Source: Coprinellus micaceus (taxonomy: Eukaryota > Basidiomycota > Agaricomycetes > Agaricales > Psathyrellaceae). From it: a DNA stretch of 64,000 bases. The stretch's first letter is position 1, and each line of letters opens with the position of its first letter. Below are positions 47,901 to 58,466 of the stretch, piece after piece. The stretch spans positions 2,852,001 to 2,916,000 of the forward strand of contig OX596341.1 of NCBI GenBank assembly GCA_951394405.1, in the 5' to 3' direction. A program made the translations under genes and the position numbers. The notes beneath the pieces are model-generated. The model did not search any database. It saw only the letters and a list, made by a program, of their open reading frames with translations, and was not told the DNA's origin.

Positions 47901-50334
47901 AACCACAAAAACCTCGAATCCACCGACACCGCTCTTCTCGTCTTCGGCAACGGCGATGGCGGCGGAGGTCCCCTCAACAAGATGCTCGAAAACCTCAGGC
48001 GCATCAGGGCTGTGACCAACACCCACCGCGAGCTGCCTCCCGTCTCCATGGGTTCCTCCGTGGACGAGTTCTTCTGTGACCTTGAAGAGCACACCGACGA
48101 GGGCAGGAAGCTCCCGAATTGGCATGGGGAGCTGTATTTGGAGTTCCATAGGGGGACGTATACGAGCCATGGGAGTATTAAGAAGGGGAATAGGCATTCG
48201 GAGATTTTGTTGAGGGATGTGGAGTTGCTTGCGACGCTGGCGAGTGTGAAGGCGGCTGGGGGGTATGTGTATCCGAAGAAGGAGATTGATGAGTGTTGGG
48301 AGAAGGTTTTGTTGAATCAATGTCAGTTTCCCTATCTTCCGTCAAAGTTTCTATTACTGACCATCTCGTGCAGTCCACGACGTCCTCCCCGGCTCCTCCA
48401 TCGGCATGGTCTACGACGACGCCGAGAAGCTCTACGCCGAAGTCAAGTCCACAGGCGAAGCCCTCCTCGAAGAAGCGCTCTCCATCCTCTTCCCGTGCTC
48501 TGTCCCCCTCACTCCCTCCCCTGCCACCAACGCCAAGCTCCACTCGCGCGCCCTCTCGGCCTCGACGAAGCTCGTCGCGTTCAACACGACGTTCTTCCCC
48601 CGAGTCGAGGTGGTGAAGGTGCCGCTCAGCCAGATGACGAAGGAGGTGAAGAGTATGGTGTTGCAGGCGAGCGAGGATGGGCGGGATGGGTATGCGGTGG
48701 TTGCGTGTGCAGAGGGTGCTGCTGTGGGCGAGGTCGTCAGCCCCAGTAACCGACTCCGATCTAAGCTTATGCCTGTCTCGGTCTACACCAACGGCTCCGA
48801 CCATTTCGTCATGCGCAACTCGAGCGTCCAGCTCACCATCGCCGATGGGCGTATCACCTCCCTCCTTGACGTCAAGACTAACAGGGAGCTCATCTCGAAG
48901 GGCCAGACGGGTGGATTGGTTATCTTCCAGGACCGACCGAACTATTGGGATGCGTGGGATGTGGAGATTCATCACTTGGAGGTGTCTGAGCAGCTGAAGT
49001 TCGAGAACGTCAGCGTTGTGGCGCAGGGCCCTGTGTTTGGAGCCGTGAGGGCGGAGGTTAAGTATGGGAAGAGTACGATTGTTCTTACGGTGGGTGTTTG
49101 CTCAAGACGTATTGGGAAGATGGAGCTGATTGGTTGGATAGATTTCGCTCTCGGCAACTGGAGCCACGACTCGTGACGGCTCGAGGTCGCTCTTCAACTT
49201 TGACGCCCAGGTCGACTGGCACCAGAGGCACGAGTTCCTCAAATGTACGCCCGCTGTTCTCCTTTCTTTGCGTTTCCTAACTTCCACCCTTTCCAGTCGA
49301 ACTCCCCCTCGACATCCACAGTGACCACGCCACCTACGAGACCCAATTCGGCCACCTCCAGCGCCCCACACACAAGAACACGACCTGGGATATGGCCAAG
49401 TTCGAGGTTTGCGGCCACAAGTTCGCCGACCTCAGCGAGTTTGGGTATGGTGTGGCGATCCTCTCTGAGAGCAAGTATGGGTTCTCGTGCCTCGGGAATG
49501 TGTTGAGGATTTCGTTGTTGAGGAGTGCGACGGCTCCCGATGCGGAGCAGGACCAGGGAGAGCATCATTTCAGCTGGGGAGTGTACCCTCATACTGGAGG
49601 TTTCTTGGAGAGTGACGTGCCCGTTGCTGGGTTCTTGTACAACTCGCCGATTCGTGGTATGTGTTCCGAGCTGCCGTTTAATGTGTCGGTGCCTGACCAG
49701 AGTTTGTAGTCCGCGCCCTTCCTCCCAGTGCAGCGAACGCCCTCACACAGCGCCCACCCGTCACTATCGAAGGCTCGCGCAACGTCTTCCTCGAGACCGT
49801 CAAGCGTGGAGAAGACGACTCCTTCGATGACCCTGTCAACCTCGAGGACGAGGAGGATTTCACCTCGCACAAGAAGGGGAAGAACACCCTTGTTCTACGT
49901 CTGTACGAAGCCTACGGCGGTCATGGTACCGTCGCCCTCAAAATCTCGAGGGAGGTCCCCGTCGTCAAGGCCTTCATTACGAACCTCCTTGAGGACCATG
50001 AAGAGGAGCTTGAGATCGAGAAGGTGGAGGACACTGGAACTTTAGTTGAGAGTGGTCCAGAGGCAAGCGGGAGCGTGAAGCTGAAGTTCCGGGGCTTCGA
50101 GGTCAAGACGGTGAAGCTTGTGCTTGGGTTGAACGAAGATCTGACCAGTTCGCTGGAGAGCGTAAAGGAGGAAGTGACATACCCACCCCCACCTGCAGAG
50201 AAACGGTTAGTGGATTTCTGATTTGGACAGATTCTGTTGTGTGGGTTGGGGTAGCTGACGACGTGTTCGTGTGTGGTCATAGGGGAAAGAGGTCGAGTTG
50301 GGTCGATGTGGACGAAGACCAGTTAGCGCTTTGA
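44986..50334 (+). CDS. AMS1: GH38 alpha-mannosidase, Ams1 type, with Gln/His-rich N-terminal extension
   Basis: Fourteen exons give 1445 residues with the frame closed throughout: 44986-46030, 46167-46168, 46374-46440, 46492-46560, 46636-46900, 46980-47162, 47229-47617, 47676-47792, 47848-48321, 48374-49089, 49142-49244, 49297-49656, 49710-50205, 50283-50334. The family core starts near residue 280 ([20 protein letters not shown]). [13 protein letters not shown] supplies zinc ligands, [17 protein letters not shown] the nucleophile Asp, and [11 protein letters not shown] plus [11 protein letters not shown] complete the site. The C-terminal beta domains follow. Ams1-type enzymes trim free oligomannosides in the cytosol or vacuole. 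The first about 260 residues are rich in Gln, His, Pro and Tyr and are not found in yeast Ams1 (about 1080 aa). A start at 45664 ([11 protein letters not shown]) would drop most of them. Confidence 0.93.
46167..46168 (+). other. 2-nt microexon of the alpha-mannosidase gene
   Basis: Exon 1 ends in phase 1 (GGG CCT TCT T|GTGAGT) and exon 3 starts in phase 0 (AGC AAC CAC TGG TGG). Between them CTAATAAAGTTTTTAG|GG|GTACGT has a branch-point-like CTAAT, an acceptor and a strong donor spaced by GG. Joining T+GG gives Trp in PSWSNHWWKI, which fits the family. Skipping GG gives T+AG, a stop. Confidence 0.75.
46242..46262 (+). repeat. (GCCTC)n microsatellite inside mannosidase intron 2
   Basis: Four consecutive GCCTC units lie in the 205-bp intron that follows the 2-nt exon. 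Confidence 0.85.
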
Positions 50335-50892
50335 AGAGCCACTTCGGAATTTGCTTCATGAAAATGCTTTGGTCCACGGCGGGATGATATGGACGGACTA
50401 CCGACGGCGGTGTTTACGATTTCTCTTGATGCTTCATGTTTCCCCTTCTCTTCTTGTATGTATGTACCATTCTTGTGTCTCCCTGGTCAGCTAGACGTAC
50501 TTCGCTCTCCCATCCCCTTCTTCAACCCCTGCTTTCATCGGCTCTTGTACTATGCTTCTCCTGGAGACGCTATCGCTCTCTCGCCCTTTGGTCACTGCTT
50601 CCGGATCCCCTTTACTTGCAGTGTACACCCTTGATTTTGCTTCCTTGGTTTCTCGAATACAGACTTTGATTCGACGCTTCAAGGGCACCTCATATATGAG
50701 CAGGTTGACATGCTTCTGTCCCACTACATACGGTCCAGCGACAGCAACATATTGGATCGTCGTGATGAATGGCTCGCTTCAATGGTTTGGATACCAGAGG
50801 TGAACACAAGGCGCGTATCGAACGTAGATACTGCCCGCGTTTAGATTCAAGCACGCGATATCGTATGCAGACAGGTAGTTTTACAAGGTGTA
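50335..50892. other. 3' flank of alpha-mannosidase, no gene supported
   Basis: This should hold the 3' untranslated region. The sequence reaches the TA that borders the inverted-repeat element. Confidence 0.45.
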
Positions 50893-50917
50893 CAGTGTAC
50901 TACGGTCATTTGATACA
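50893..50917 (+). repeat. Left terminal inverted repeat
   Basis: It starts CAGTGTACTACGGTCA and pairs with 51844-51868 with 23 of 25 matches. A near copy of its inner half follows directly at about 50919-50935. Confidence 0.75.
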
Positions 50918-51843
50918 CCACGGTCACTTGATACAGTCGACAATATCTCGCACGAAGTGCGCCCGATTGGGTTCAAATTTGGCCAGAACATGCCCTTGGC
51001 TGGTGTCTACGCATAACCCAAAAATTGGGAAGTACAAATGATGTTGAGGGGGGGCTTCTCTGGTCGTCACTACCCAAAATTCGTCAATTCCGACAATTTC
51101 AACTTTTATTTCACGATTTTCACAAGAACTACACCCCTGATATCCAATCAAAGGCGACTTTGTGAATCTAACCAATCATATGTGGGACTTGGAGAAAGAA
51201 CTAAACGGATCTGTACACAACTGCACGAGAACGACAAGAAAAGGATGAGGTGTGACAGGTCGCGTCCCAAGCACGTCGCATTCTCACGCCCTTCCCAACC
51301 CCACCCTCCCCGATCTCCATACATAGTGTCAAGTTCTTTTAGAAATGGCCTTTTTTGTGATCTAGTGCATATTAAGACTGTTCTATGACCAGTCTACGCA
51401 TCTACAAGAGGCAAGTAAGTGCATACGGAAATCTTAAGATTGGCCTAGAGATAGGGGTGCAAAGGTATGTGCTGAGGCAGGATGTCTAGGACGTAAGGAC
51501 TGGGGGGAACGGTATCAATCCCCGGAGGATGGAAAGTCTTTTTAAGGTTGTTACAGAGGTCGAAGTTGTTAAAATAGACGACCATGGCTCGAGGAGGGAT
51601 GGGGAGCAGAGAGATATCCTTGCCTCTTGTCACGCTGTCACACGCGCGTCACACTGTCTCAAATGACTGGAATTCGAGGTTTTCGACCCCCCGATGGTAT
51701 TCGAGGCGTAACACGATTTCATTTCCTCTTTTCTACTATTTGAAGAGTGTTTACCACAAGGTGAGATACTGTAGCATCTTTTGGTCGCAAATTTACGGTG
51801 TCCCCAGGAGAATTGCACAAGATAATGCACAATATCACTCTGC

Positions 51844-51868
51844 TGTCTCAAGTGACCGTAGTACACTG
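51844..51868 (-). repeat. Right terminal inverted repeat
   Basis: The reverse complement starts CAGTGTACTACGGTCA. It ends at the TA at 51869-51870, about 40 bp from the HNH stop codon. Confidence 0.75.
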
Positions 51869-51910
51869 TAATGTCATTGAATACGGAGCAACGAGACCGT
51901 TATGGCACCC

Positions 51911-53078
51911 TCATGGCGAAGCAACGAGACGGGGAGTGGGCGGGGGAGTTTCGTCTAAATACTGGCTCTGGCAGGCCCTGGACCAGGTGGAGATTTTATC
52001 ATCCAGAGGTGATCCGTCCGCCTCCACAGCCCCCTCTAGGTCTCGCAGTTTCTTCTTGGTCAAATCGCATTCAGTAGGTGAGCCCGACCTGGGTCGTTTG
52101 GCGGGACGCTGAATGCGCCTTTTCGGTCGCTTCTTCCTAATGCGTCGCGGTGCTGTTGTTACGCTGTCTCCGTCCGACCCAGATGCCAGTTCATCGGCTT
52201 CGTCTTCCGGAAGGGGAGCATAAGATTCGGTTTTCAAACAAGCTTCAAGAGATTGCACCGTGTCAGCCTCGGTTGCCCAAGTCCTATATAGCTTGAAGAC
52301 CTTTTTAACGGCAGGGAACTCGACGAGGAGCTTTTGGCGTAATGACTTTGTCATTACGCTTTGGTCGTACAACAGCATCCCGAGCGCAACAATGGCGAAC
52401 TCTGGGTGGACATGGGACTGGATGGCTGGGAGCGTCTTGAAGGGATGGACGTGGTTCGTGAAGCTGTCACCAGACCTCGGTGGGCATTCATTTTGGCGGA
52501 CAACGCCAACATCGTCCATGTCGTAGATAGAGACGAAGGTATAGCTGAAGGGGGGAGACTTCAGATGCCATAAGCAATGCACTTGACTGAGAAGCCGTCT
52601 CAAAAACCCACCAACACAGGGAATCTGGCCCTCTTGAAGGGAAGACCGCATGAATCCACAAATTGGTCCATAACGGACTCTTCAGGAAGAAGAGCCCAGC
52701 AACCTCTAGCGTACATGGAAGCCAGTGACTCGCCAACTACAAGTGTGTTGAGCGTAAATACCAGCCACTGTCACGGCATTGAGAACGATACGCGCTTACC
52801 GAACATTATGTTGCGTCTGGTATCCAGGTTCAACGCGCCGTGCCGTAGGTTCCACGAGTACTCGAGGCTGTTCATCTGGAAGCATACCCTTTTTAGTGTA
52901 CTCCTCGCTATTCATGGCACAGCCGTACCAAGCCATTTGTTTCTGTAACTGCTCTGGGGAGGATATGCATTACTTGGACTCCTCGATGATTGGGGAAGTT
53001 CTCGATGCTGCAGCGTCCCATGGTAGGATCTTCTTCCATCGCCCTTGAGAAGGCTGTGCGCTTGAGTGGCTCCAGCAT
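51911..53078 (-). CDS. HNH-nuclease-like domain protein (copy C side)
   Basis: Exons 53078-52929, 52875-52800, 52736-52612 and 52558-51911 have lengths 150, 76, 125 and 648 nt, identical to the left copy, and also give 332 residues. GRCSIENFPNHRGVQVMHIL, SLEYSWNLRHGALNLDTRRN, ARGCWALLPEE and YTFVSIYDMDDVGVVRQNE match the left protein. The C-terminal basic block (KKRPKRRIQRPAKRPR) is kept although its sequence has changed, which suggests it is needed. The two copies differ at many residues but neither has a stop or frameshift, so both appear to be under selection. It is divergent from GMC copy C, and its 3' end lies next to the inverted-repeat element. Nuclease function is inferred from the family only. 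Confidence 0.75.
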
Positions 53079-53150
53079 GGCTCTGGAGTCTAGATGGAAA
53101 GACCGCGCGATTGGGAGCAAAGGAGTGTCTCAGACAGTGTCTGCTATTAC

Positions 53151-53171
53151 TTAAGCGCCCATATCACGTGG
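53151..53171 (-). promoter_or_regulatory. E-box plus GGGCGCTTA composite site, right copy
   Basis: Read on the minus strand, CACGTG is followed three bases later by ATGGGCGCTTAA, identical to 31655-31675. It lies 73 bp upstream of the HNH start at 53078 and about 570 bp upstream of the GMC start. Confidence 0.55.
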
Positions 53172-53670
53172 ATTGTGTTGAGCACAGTTTCGAACTCCGA
53201 ACTCAAGAATCCAAGTCATTCAACTCCCAACTTGCTCCCAACTCGCGTTTAAGCTCCCCATCCGCTCGTGGACATCCCTTCCCTTGAAGTTTTATGCACG
53301 ACAACGGCGATTTCCTTGCTTTCCCGACGAATTCTCGCCTGGTGTAACAGATGCGTCGTGCCAGTGGAGGTTCAGCAACTATTAGGGCAGCCATGAGAAC
53401 AGTAACTGTTCAGGTGCCCCCAGGTTCCCCTTTTTGTCGAATACTATCCACTGTCATAAAGCGCCGTCCTTCTTATCCTCTAGAGCCTGGCCTTGCCCAT
53501 TGAGCCATGCTGGGGGCTTTGACTTCTAGAAGCCTCCCAAACCCGATGGCGCGATCATCAGGACGTACCCAGAAGAACCCGTCAAAGTTTGGTCAAACTC
53601 TCACCACTCTCCCAGACATACATAGGCCTCGGCCTCGCGTTTTTCTCAGACGGCATGCCGGTACATTATG

Positions 53671-53678
53671 TATAAAAG
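53671..53678 (+). promoter_or_regulatory. TATA box of GMC copy C
   Basis: TATAAAAG lies 61-68 bp upstream of the ATG at 53739. Confidence 0.65.
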
Positions 53679-53738
53679 AAGGCTGAACGCCCTTAGTTCC
53701 TGGTAGTGGAGGAGTCCACCTCCCTCTGCTTACTGGTC

Positions 53739-56038
53739 ATGCAGCTTGGTGCTCTTTCGCTAGCCTTGGCACTCGGTGCCCATTTCTCGTATGGGAAGGT
53801 GTACAACTCGCTTGGCAACTTGCCCAACCGGAAATACGACTTCATCGTTGTTGGAGGTATGCCTTCGAACATTTATTCATTCGCCTGAGAGGACTAAGGC
53901 CTCATCTTCCCAGGTGGGAACGCAGGAGCAGTGATTTCCAACCGACTCACCGAAGACTCGCGTTTTACTGTCCTCTTAGTCGAAGCGGGGCCAAAGTACG
54001 TTGCAGACTTGCCAGTCATGACTTCCATTGACAAGATCGATGTACTAGCAATGAAGATGTCCTCGAACTCCAAGTGCCTGGCCTTCAGTCAAGCCTCAAC
54101 GGCAGCAGGTACGACTGGAACTATACCACAATCGCTCAGTCGGGCCTCAACGGTCGCACTATCGCACTCCCTCGAGGGCATGTACTTGGCGGATCCACCT
54201 CCATTAGTGGGTACAGAGTTCCGTGTGAATCGTGAACGGGGACCTAATTTGCTGGTCTTCAGATGGAATGGTCTATACTCGAGGAGCCGCTGACGACTAC
54301 GACGCCTGGGCAAGGATCACTGGGGACCCTGGGTGGTCGTGGGAAGGGATCTTCCCTTATGCGAAGAAGGTATGTCGGAACCTCGGATGCCTCTGTGAGC
54401 GATTCGCGCCTGCAGCCTGACCCTAGGTCGACAGCATGAGAAGTGGACGGCCCCGGTTGGCGGTCGCAATATTACTGGGCAGTATGATCCAATGGTTCAT
54501 GGATATAACGGGAGAACACTTGTTTCGCTGCGCCAGACCCCCGCCGAGCCGTTCGACAAGCGCCTGTTCCAAACGACGCGAGAACTACCCGAGTTCCCTT
54601 TCAGCTTGGATCCCAACTCGGGGTTTCCGCTCGGACTTTGTGAGTTTTGATTGTATGAAAGAGGATGCGAATTGCTGACATTTTCCAAAGCTTGGACCCA
54701 GAATACGATCGGCAATGGGGAGCGCAGCAGCTCTGCCACTGCATACCTCAATGCGCCCGTCAGAGCTCGCCCCAATCTCGATATTTTGCTCAATACCCAG
54801 GCGACGCGAGTATTGCCTACTGGACCCTTGGGCAAGCAACTTGACATCCGCACAGTTGAATTGGCCCCTAGGTCTGGAGGTAAGGGTCATTTCCCTCGTC
54901 ATCGTCGTGCGTCGGTCGATTCGCCACCCCCCGTATACAGGTACCACCAGGAAAACGTTGACGGCTTCGAAGGAAGTGGTGTTATCGGCCGGTGTCATCA
55001 ACTCACCCCAGGTCCTCATGCTCTCTGGAATCGGCGATCGCGAGCAACTGAGTGTCTTCGGCATCGAGACCATCCTTGACATCCCCGCTGTTGGCAAGGA
55101 TATGCCAGACCATACAATCAACGTCGCGCTTTGGGCCGCCAACGACACCGCGAGTCCAACGTGAGTTTCCCTGTGTAACCCTGCAGTATAACCCTGACCT
55201 CAGGGATTCGTACCAGACTGGATCCTATAGCTGCCCTCGAAGAATGGAAAACGTCACGCAGTGGCCCTTTCACTGAGCATCGTAGGATGCATACACTGTG
55301 GTCCAGAATCCCTTCCAATTCCTCTGTCTGGCAAAACCAAACGGACCCTTCGTCAGGAAAGAACGCTCCCCATTTGGAGCTCTACTTTGCTGTGGGTTGT
55401 GTCGCTCTGGGGGATGATATTAAATGCGCTCTGACCCTCGTTTTATCCATAGGGTGGTGGCCAAACCACTGGAGCGGCGATCATCTTCCTGACGCCCAAG
55501 TCTCGTGCGTTTAGAACCTCTTACCATGATGAGTAGAGCTAATTTCGCTGTAGGCGGCTCCGTCACTCTGGCTTCAACCGACCCCTTCGTTCATCCTATC
55601 ATCGACCTCGGGTACCTCACACATCCCTTTGACCTCGAAGCAATCAGGGAAGGAGCTCGCCTTCTGAAACGGTTCTTCAGTGGCCCCGCCTGGACTGGCT
55701 ACGTCCTTGCACCGATCACTCCCGACCCTGAAACGCCCGCCTTCGACGAGTTCGTTCGAGGGCGAATAACTACAGTGTTCCATCCCATCGGAACTACTGC
55801 GATGTCGAGGAGGGGTGCGAAGACCGGCGTCCTTGACCCTGACCTGAAGGTCAAGGGTGTGAAGGGCTTGAGAATCGCAGACGCCGGGTCCATTGTGAGT
55901 ACCAATGCTTTCCCTTGTCTTGAGGCAAGTTCCGACCCACTATCTTATTCTCAGCCATTCCTTCCATCTGGACATACCCAAGCTGCAGTGTACATCCTAG
56001 CCGAACGCGCGGCTGACTTGATCAAAGCTGCATGGTAG
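53739..56038 (+). CDS. GMC oxidoreductase, aryl-alcohol-oxidase-like (copy C)
   Basis: The ATG at 53739 starts MQLGALSLALALGAHFSYG, a signal peptide. NRKYDFIVVGG and GGNAGAVISNRLTEDSRF form the FAD motif; RGHVLGGSTSISGMVYTRG and VVLSAGVINSPQVLMLSGIG are the GMC signatures. FHPIGTTAMSRRG and the last exon PFLPSGHTQAAVYILAERAA provide the two active-site His. I checked the exon joins by comparison with copy A (for example T|LDPIAALEEWK after CCAG, and A|GGGQTTGAAIIFLTPKS). All keep the frame, with no stop before TAG 56036-56038. The product is probably a secreted alcohol oxidase producing hydrogen peroxide. It is divergent from the HNH gene and converges on the DUF1996 gene 67 bp away. Confidence 0.88.
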
Positions 56039-56105
56039 GAAGCGTCCCACGGGAAACAAATGTATTGAACTGTTCCGCTCAAATGAAGGGGTACCAAAGA
56101 CTGTC

Positions 56106-57756
56106 TTAGACTTGCTGAGTGGGAGCAGCTGTATGCCCCTTTGTCGTCGAGACGGCGCCGCATCCCGATACCTCAGTTGCATGCTGCGGTCCGTTCTGGA
56201 TGGGGTTGCATCCGGGGAGTGCCTTCAAATCTGTGGCGCTGCGTCAACCCTGTCGTCTCGGTTATTTGATGGACTTGAGGTACTTACATCCATCGACCGG
56301 CTCCTCGACTCGTGTTTCCTGCTTGCAGCTGTTGATCTCTTCGTCGGACTGAACCGTTAGCGCCTTGCAATAAGAAGGAACTCCGTTGAATTCTGTGCAG
56401 GTGTCCATGGCCCGCTGGAGAGCGTCACCTTCCCACCCGAACATGTAGTCACCGTGCTGGCCGTATCCAGTCCTTTTTCGTACGAGTGAGTTCCTTCTCA
56501 CAGGTCTTTCAACTGAGAATAGGTGCTTACGGGTCACCCATGCTGTAGAGGAAGGGTTGGGTGCCGTCGGTCGGCCACATGTCGTTGAACGGGGTAGTAT
56601 CCCAGATGGTCTCAAAGATGATCATCGGGAGGCGCACAGGGTGCGACTCTGGACATGTTCCTCGATAGAGGTTCAAACCAGTGAATGGATCGACTGGGCC
56701 GACCGGGTGAGAGACGTGGCTCTGTTTGGCATCGCATCATCAGGAACGGTATCGGAGAACCGTTGGAAGGCTACATACAGCATGGTCCGGACTGTCGACA
56801 TTGACCCCGTCCCAGCACCTATGGGTCCCATTCCCTCAGTTACGCGTGTACGGGAGCTAGGCGAACGCTACTGACTGGGGGAAATTGGTGTTCGAGCGAA
56901 TGCCTCCAGCGCAAGGTCGATCCGGTAGAGTCAACGCATCCGTCCCTCCCCCAGGAGGCTGAGAGGTGTTCGAGTCCTCCCAGTTCTTCCCAAAGCATCG
57001 GAAGCTGGTGACCTTTGGAGTCGCGTTGACAACCTCGCTGCGAAGCATTGGGTTGCCTGTAATCATTCGGAAGCCCTGCGACAAGTGAGGGTCGGTTGAG
57101 CTTCAGAGCCCGGAAACTATACTATTAAATGGACATACAACTGGGGGAGCCGTGACCTTGGGTGCGTTCTGGACGTAGTAGACCGTCATGCCTCCATCGG
57201 GAGTCCCTGTTCCAAAGTTCGGGACTTGGGGAACCTAATTTCGTCGTTATCAAGAGGTGTTCAGGGCCGGGGCGGAAGGACAAGAGGAACTTACGCGAAT
57301 GTAGCTCCCATTAGGGTGCTTGAAGAACAGGACCGCAGTCCAATAGTTCGACTTGTTTTCCTTGAACTGGCATGTCGTGCAGGTCGCGATCTTCGAGATG
57401 TCGTTATTTGTGTCCATGGTGATATTGAAGCTGGGTTCATATCAGCATGAGCTTGGGGGTGGTCGAGCGCGGTCTACGTACGCATTCTAAGTGGTGGAAG
57501 TCGACGAAGTTCAATGAGCTGAAATGGGAATCGAATAGAATACGCACCCCTCCAATGACTTGATGCAAATGAGGAGACACGACTCCCGGGGTTACGAGCC
57601 TCCAATGTTGTCAGAAGGTGGTAAGCTATGCAAAAGGGGGGGGACTCACGGGTCTAAACGCTCGACGATGAGCTGGGAGCAGGCGAACCGGATGAGCGCA
57701 TGGGCGTTTGGGATAGCCGCTGCAAGCGCAGCAGAAAGTAAAGCCTTTCGATACAT
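56106..57756 (-). CDS. DUF1996 secreted protein
   Basis: The ATG at 57754-57756 opens MYRKALLSAALAAAIPNAHA, a signal peptide, followed by IRFACSQLIVERLDP and LVTPGVVSPHLHQVIGGNAF, the DUF1996 N-terminal signature. Further exons give DISKIATCTTCQFKENKSNY, LYFKHPNGSYIR, GFRMITGNPMLRS, RPCAGGIRSNTNFPQ, CWDGVNVDSPDHASHVSHP and TGYGQHGDYMFGWEGD, ending with YLKALPGCNPIQNG and a short Thr/Gln tail (stop 56106-56108). Eight introns are proposed. Conserved Cys and His residues and the secretion signal fit the many DUF1996 proteins of basidiomycetes. Their biochemical role is not established, although some family members have been linked to cell wall binding. It is tail to tail with GMC copy C. Confidence 0.87.
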
Positions 57757-57797
57757 GATAAGGCGTGACCGCCGTCCAGCTCCTGGAGGCGGTAAGA

Positions 57798-57805
57798 CTA
57801 TATAC
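57798..57805 (-). promoter_or_regulatory. TATA-like box of the DUF1996 gene
   Basis: GTATATAG on the minus strand lies about 42-49 bp upstream of the ATG at 57756. Confidence 0.5.
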
Positions 57806-58466
57806 TCCTACCTGTTGGAACTTGCTAATCGTCGAAGCTGCGACATTTGGGCGGAGAAGTTCCGCATCTATTGGGGCCTGGTACGATAGCTACGGTGACG
57901 GCACCCCCATTGTATGGGCAATGACTGGGGCCAGTTTCTCCTGATAGAAGGATTGGAGGAAGATTTTTCACCACTCAATAGAAGAAGTTGAAGAGGCGTT
58001 TCCTGAACCCAAACCCGAGTCTCAGGAACAAACATTCTTCCAGGGAGTGAAGCGGGAACATCAGCCCACTTTCCTACATTTTGTTAGCAATAACAGCTCG
58101 CCCATTTCATTTTTGGTGGACATGCGCTCCGATGCACTCAGTGTGGTAGGGACCGGTGAAGGGGACGATGCGTCGCGGCTTCGTTCTCCAGCTCGCGAGA
58201 CGCGTGGACAGGAACGCTTGCATGGGAATCGACTAGACATAGGTGGGATAAGAAATGTGGGTATATGACCCAGAGAGATGGTAGAGAATCTCAGACCGTA
58301 CGTCGGAATCTTGAAGGGGGAGAGGCAGAGGGGACAGAATAAGCGCTCGCCACAACCGTGGGACTTCAAGTTGGTGAACCGCACAGCCTCGAAGCCGCAG
58401 TGCTGCCAGGTTCCAATTTGCCGTGTTATTTACCCATCCCCATCGGCCGTTGATTCCCTCAACTTA
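57806..58466. other. Divergent intergenic region between DUF1996 and NLR genes
   Basis: No gene is supported. Short frames on both strands lack recognisable content. Confidence 0.4.

Larger units (their letters stand above)
50893..51868. mobile_element. Non-autonomous Tc1/mariner-like inverted-repeat element (MITE)
   Basis: The ends carry 25-bp terminal inverted repeats starting CAGTGTACTACGGTCA (50893-50917 and the complement of 51844-51868) with two mismatches. The element is flanked on both sides by TA (50891-50892 and 51869-51870), the target duplication typical of Tc1/mariner and pogo elements. A 13-bp sub-repeat (GTCAYTTGAKACA) occurs again just inside the left end and at about 51655-51667. 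Total length is 976 bp and no frame exceeds about 116 codons, so it encodes no transposase. It sits between the mannosidase 3' end and the right HNH gene. Confidence 0.75.
51911..56038. repeat. Right arm of inverted segmental duplication (HNH/GMC pair)
   Basis: This is the inverted counterpart of 28788-32903. The intergenic part also matches: for example CTCCCAAACCCGAT near 53546 versus CTCCCAAACCCCGAT on the minus strand near 31300, and GTGGTCAAACTCGCA-like sequence upstream of both GMC starts. Confidence 0.85.
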
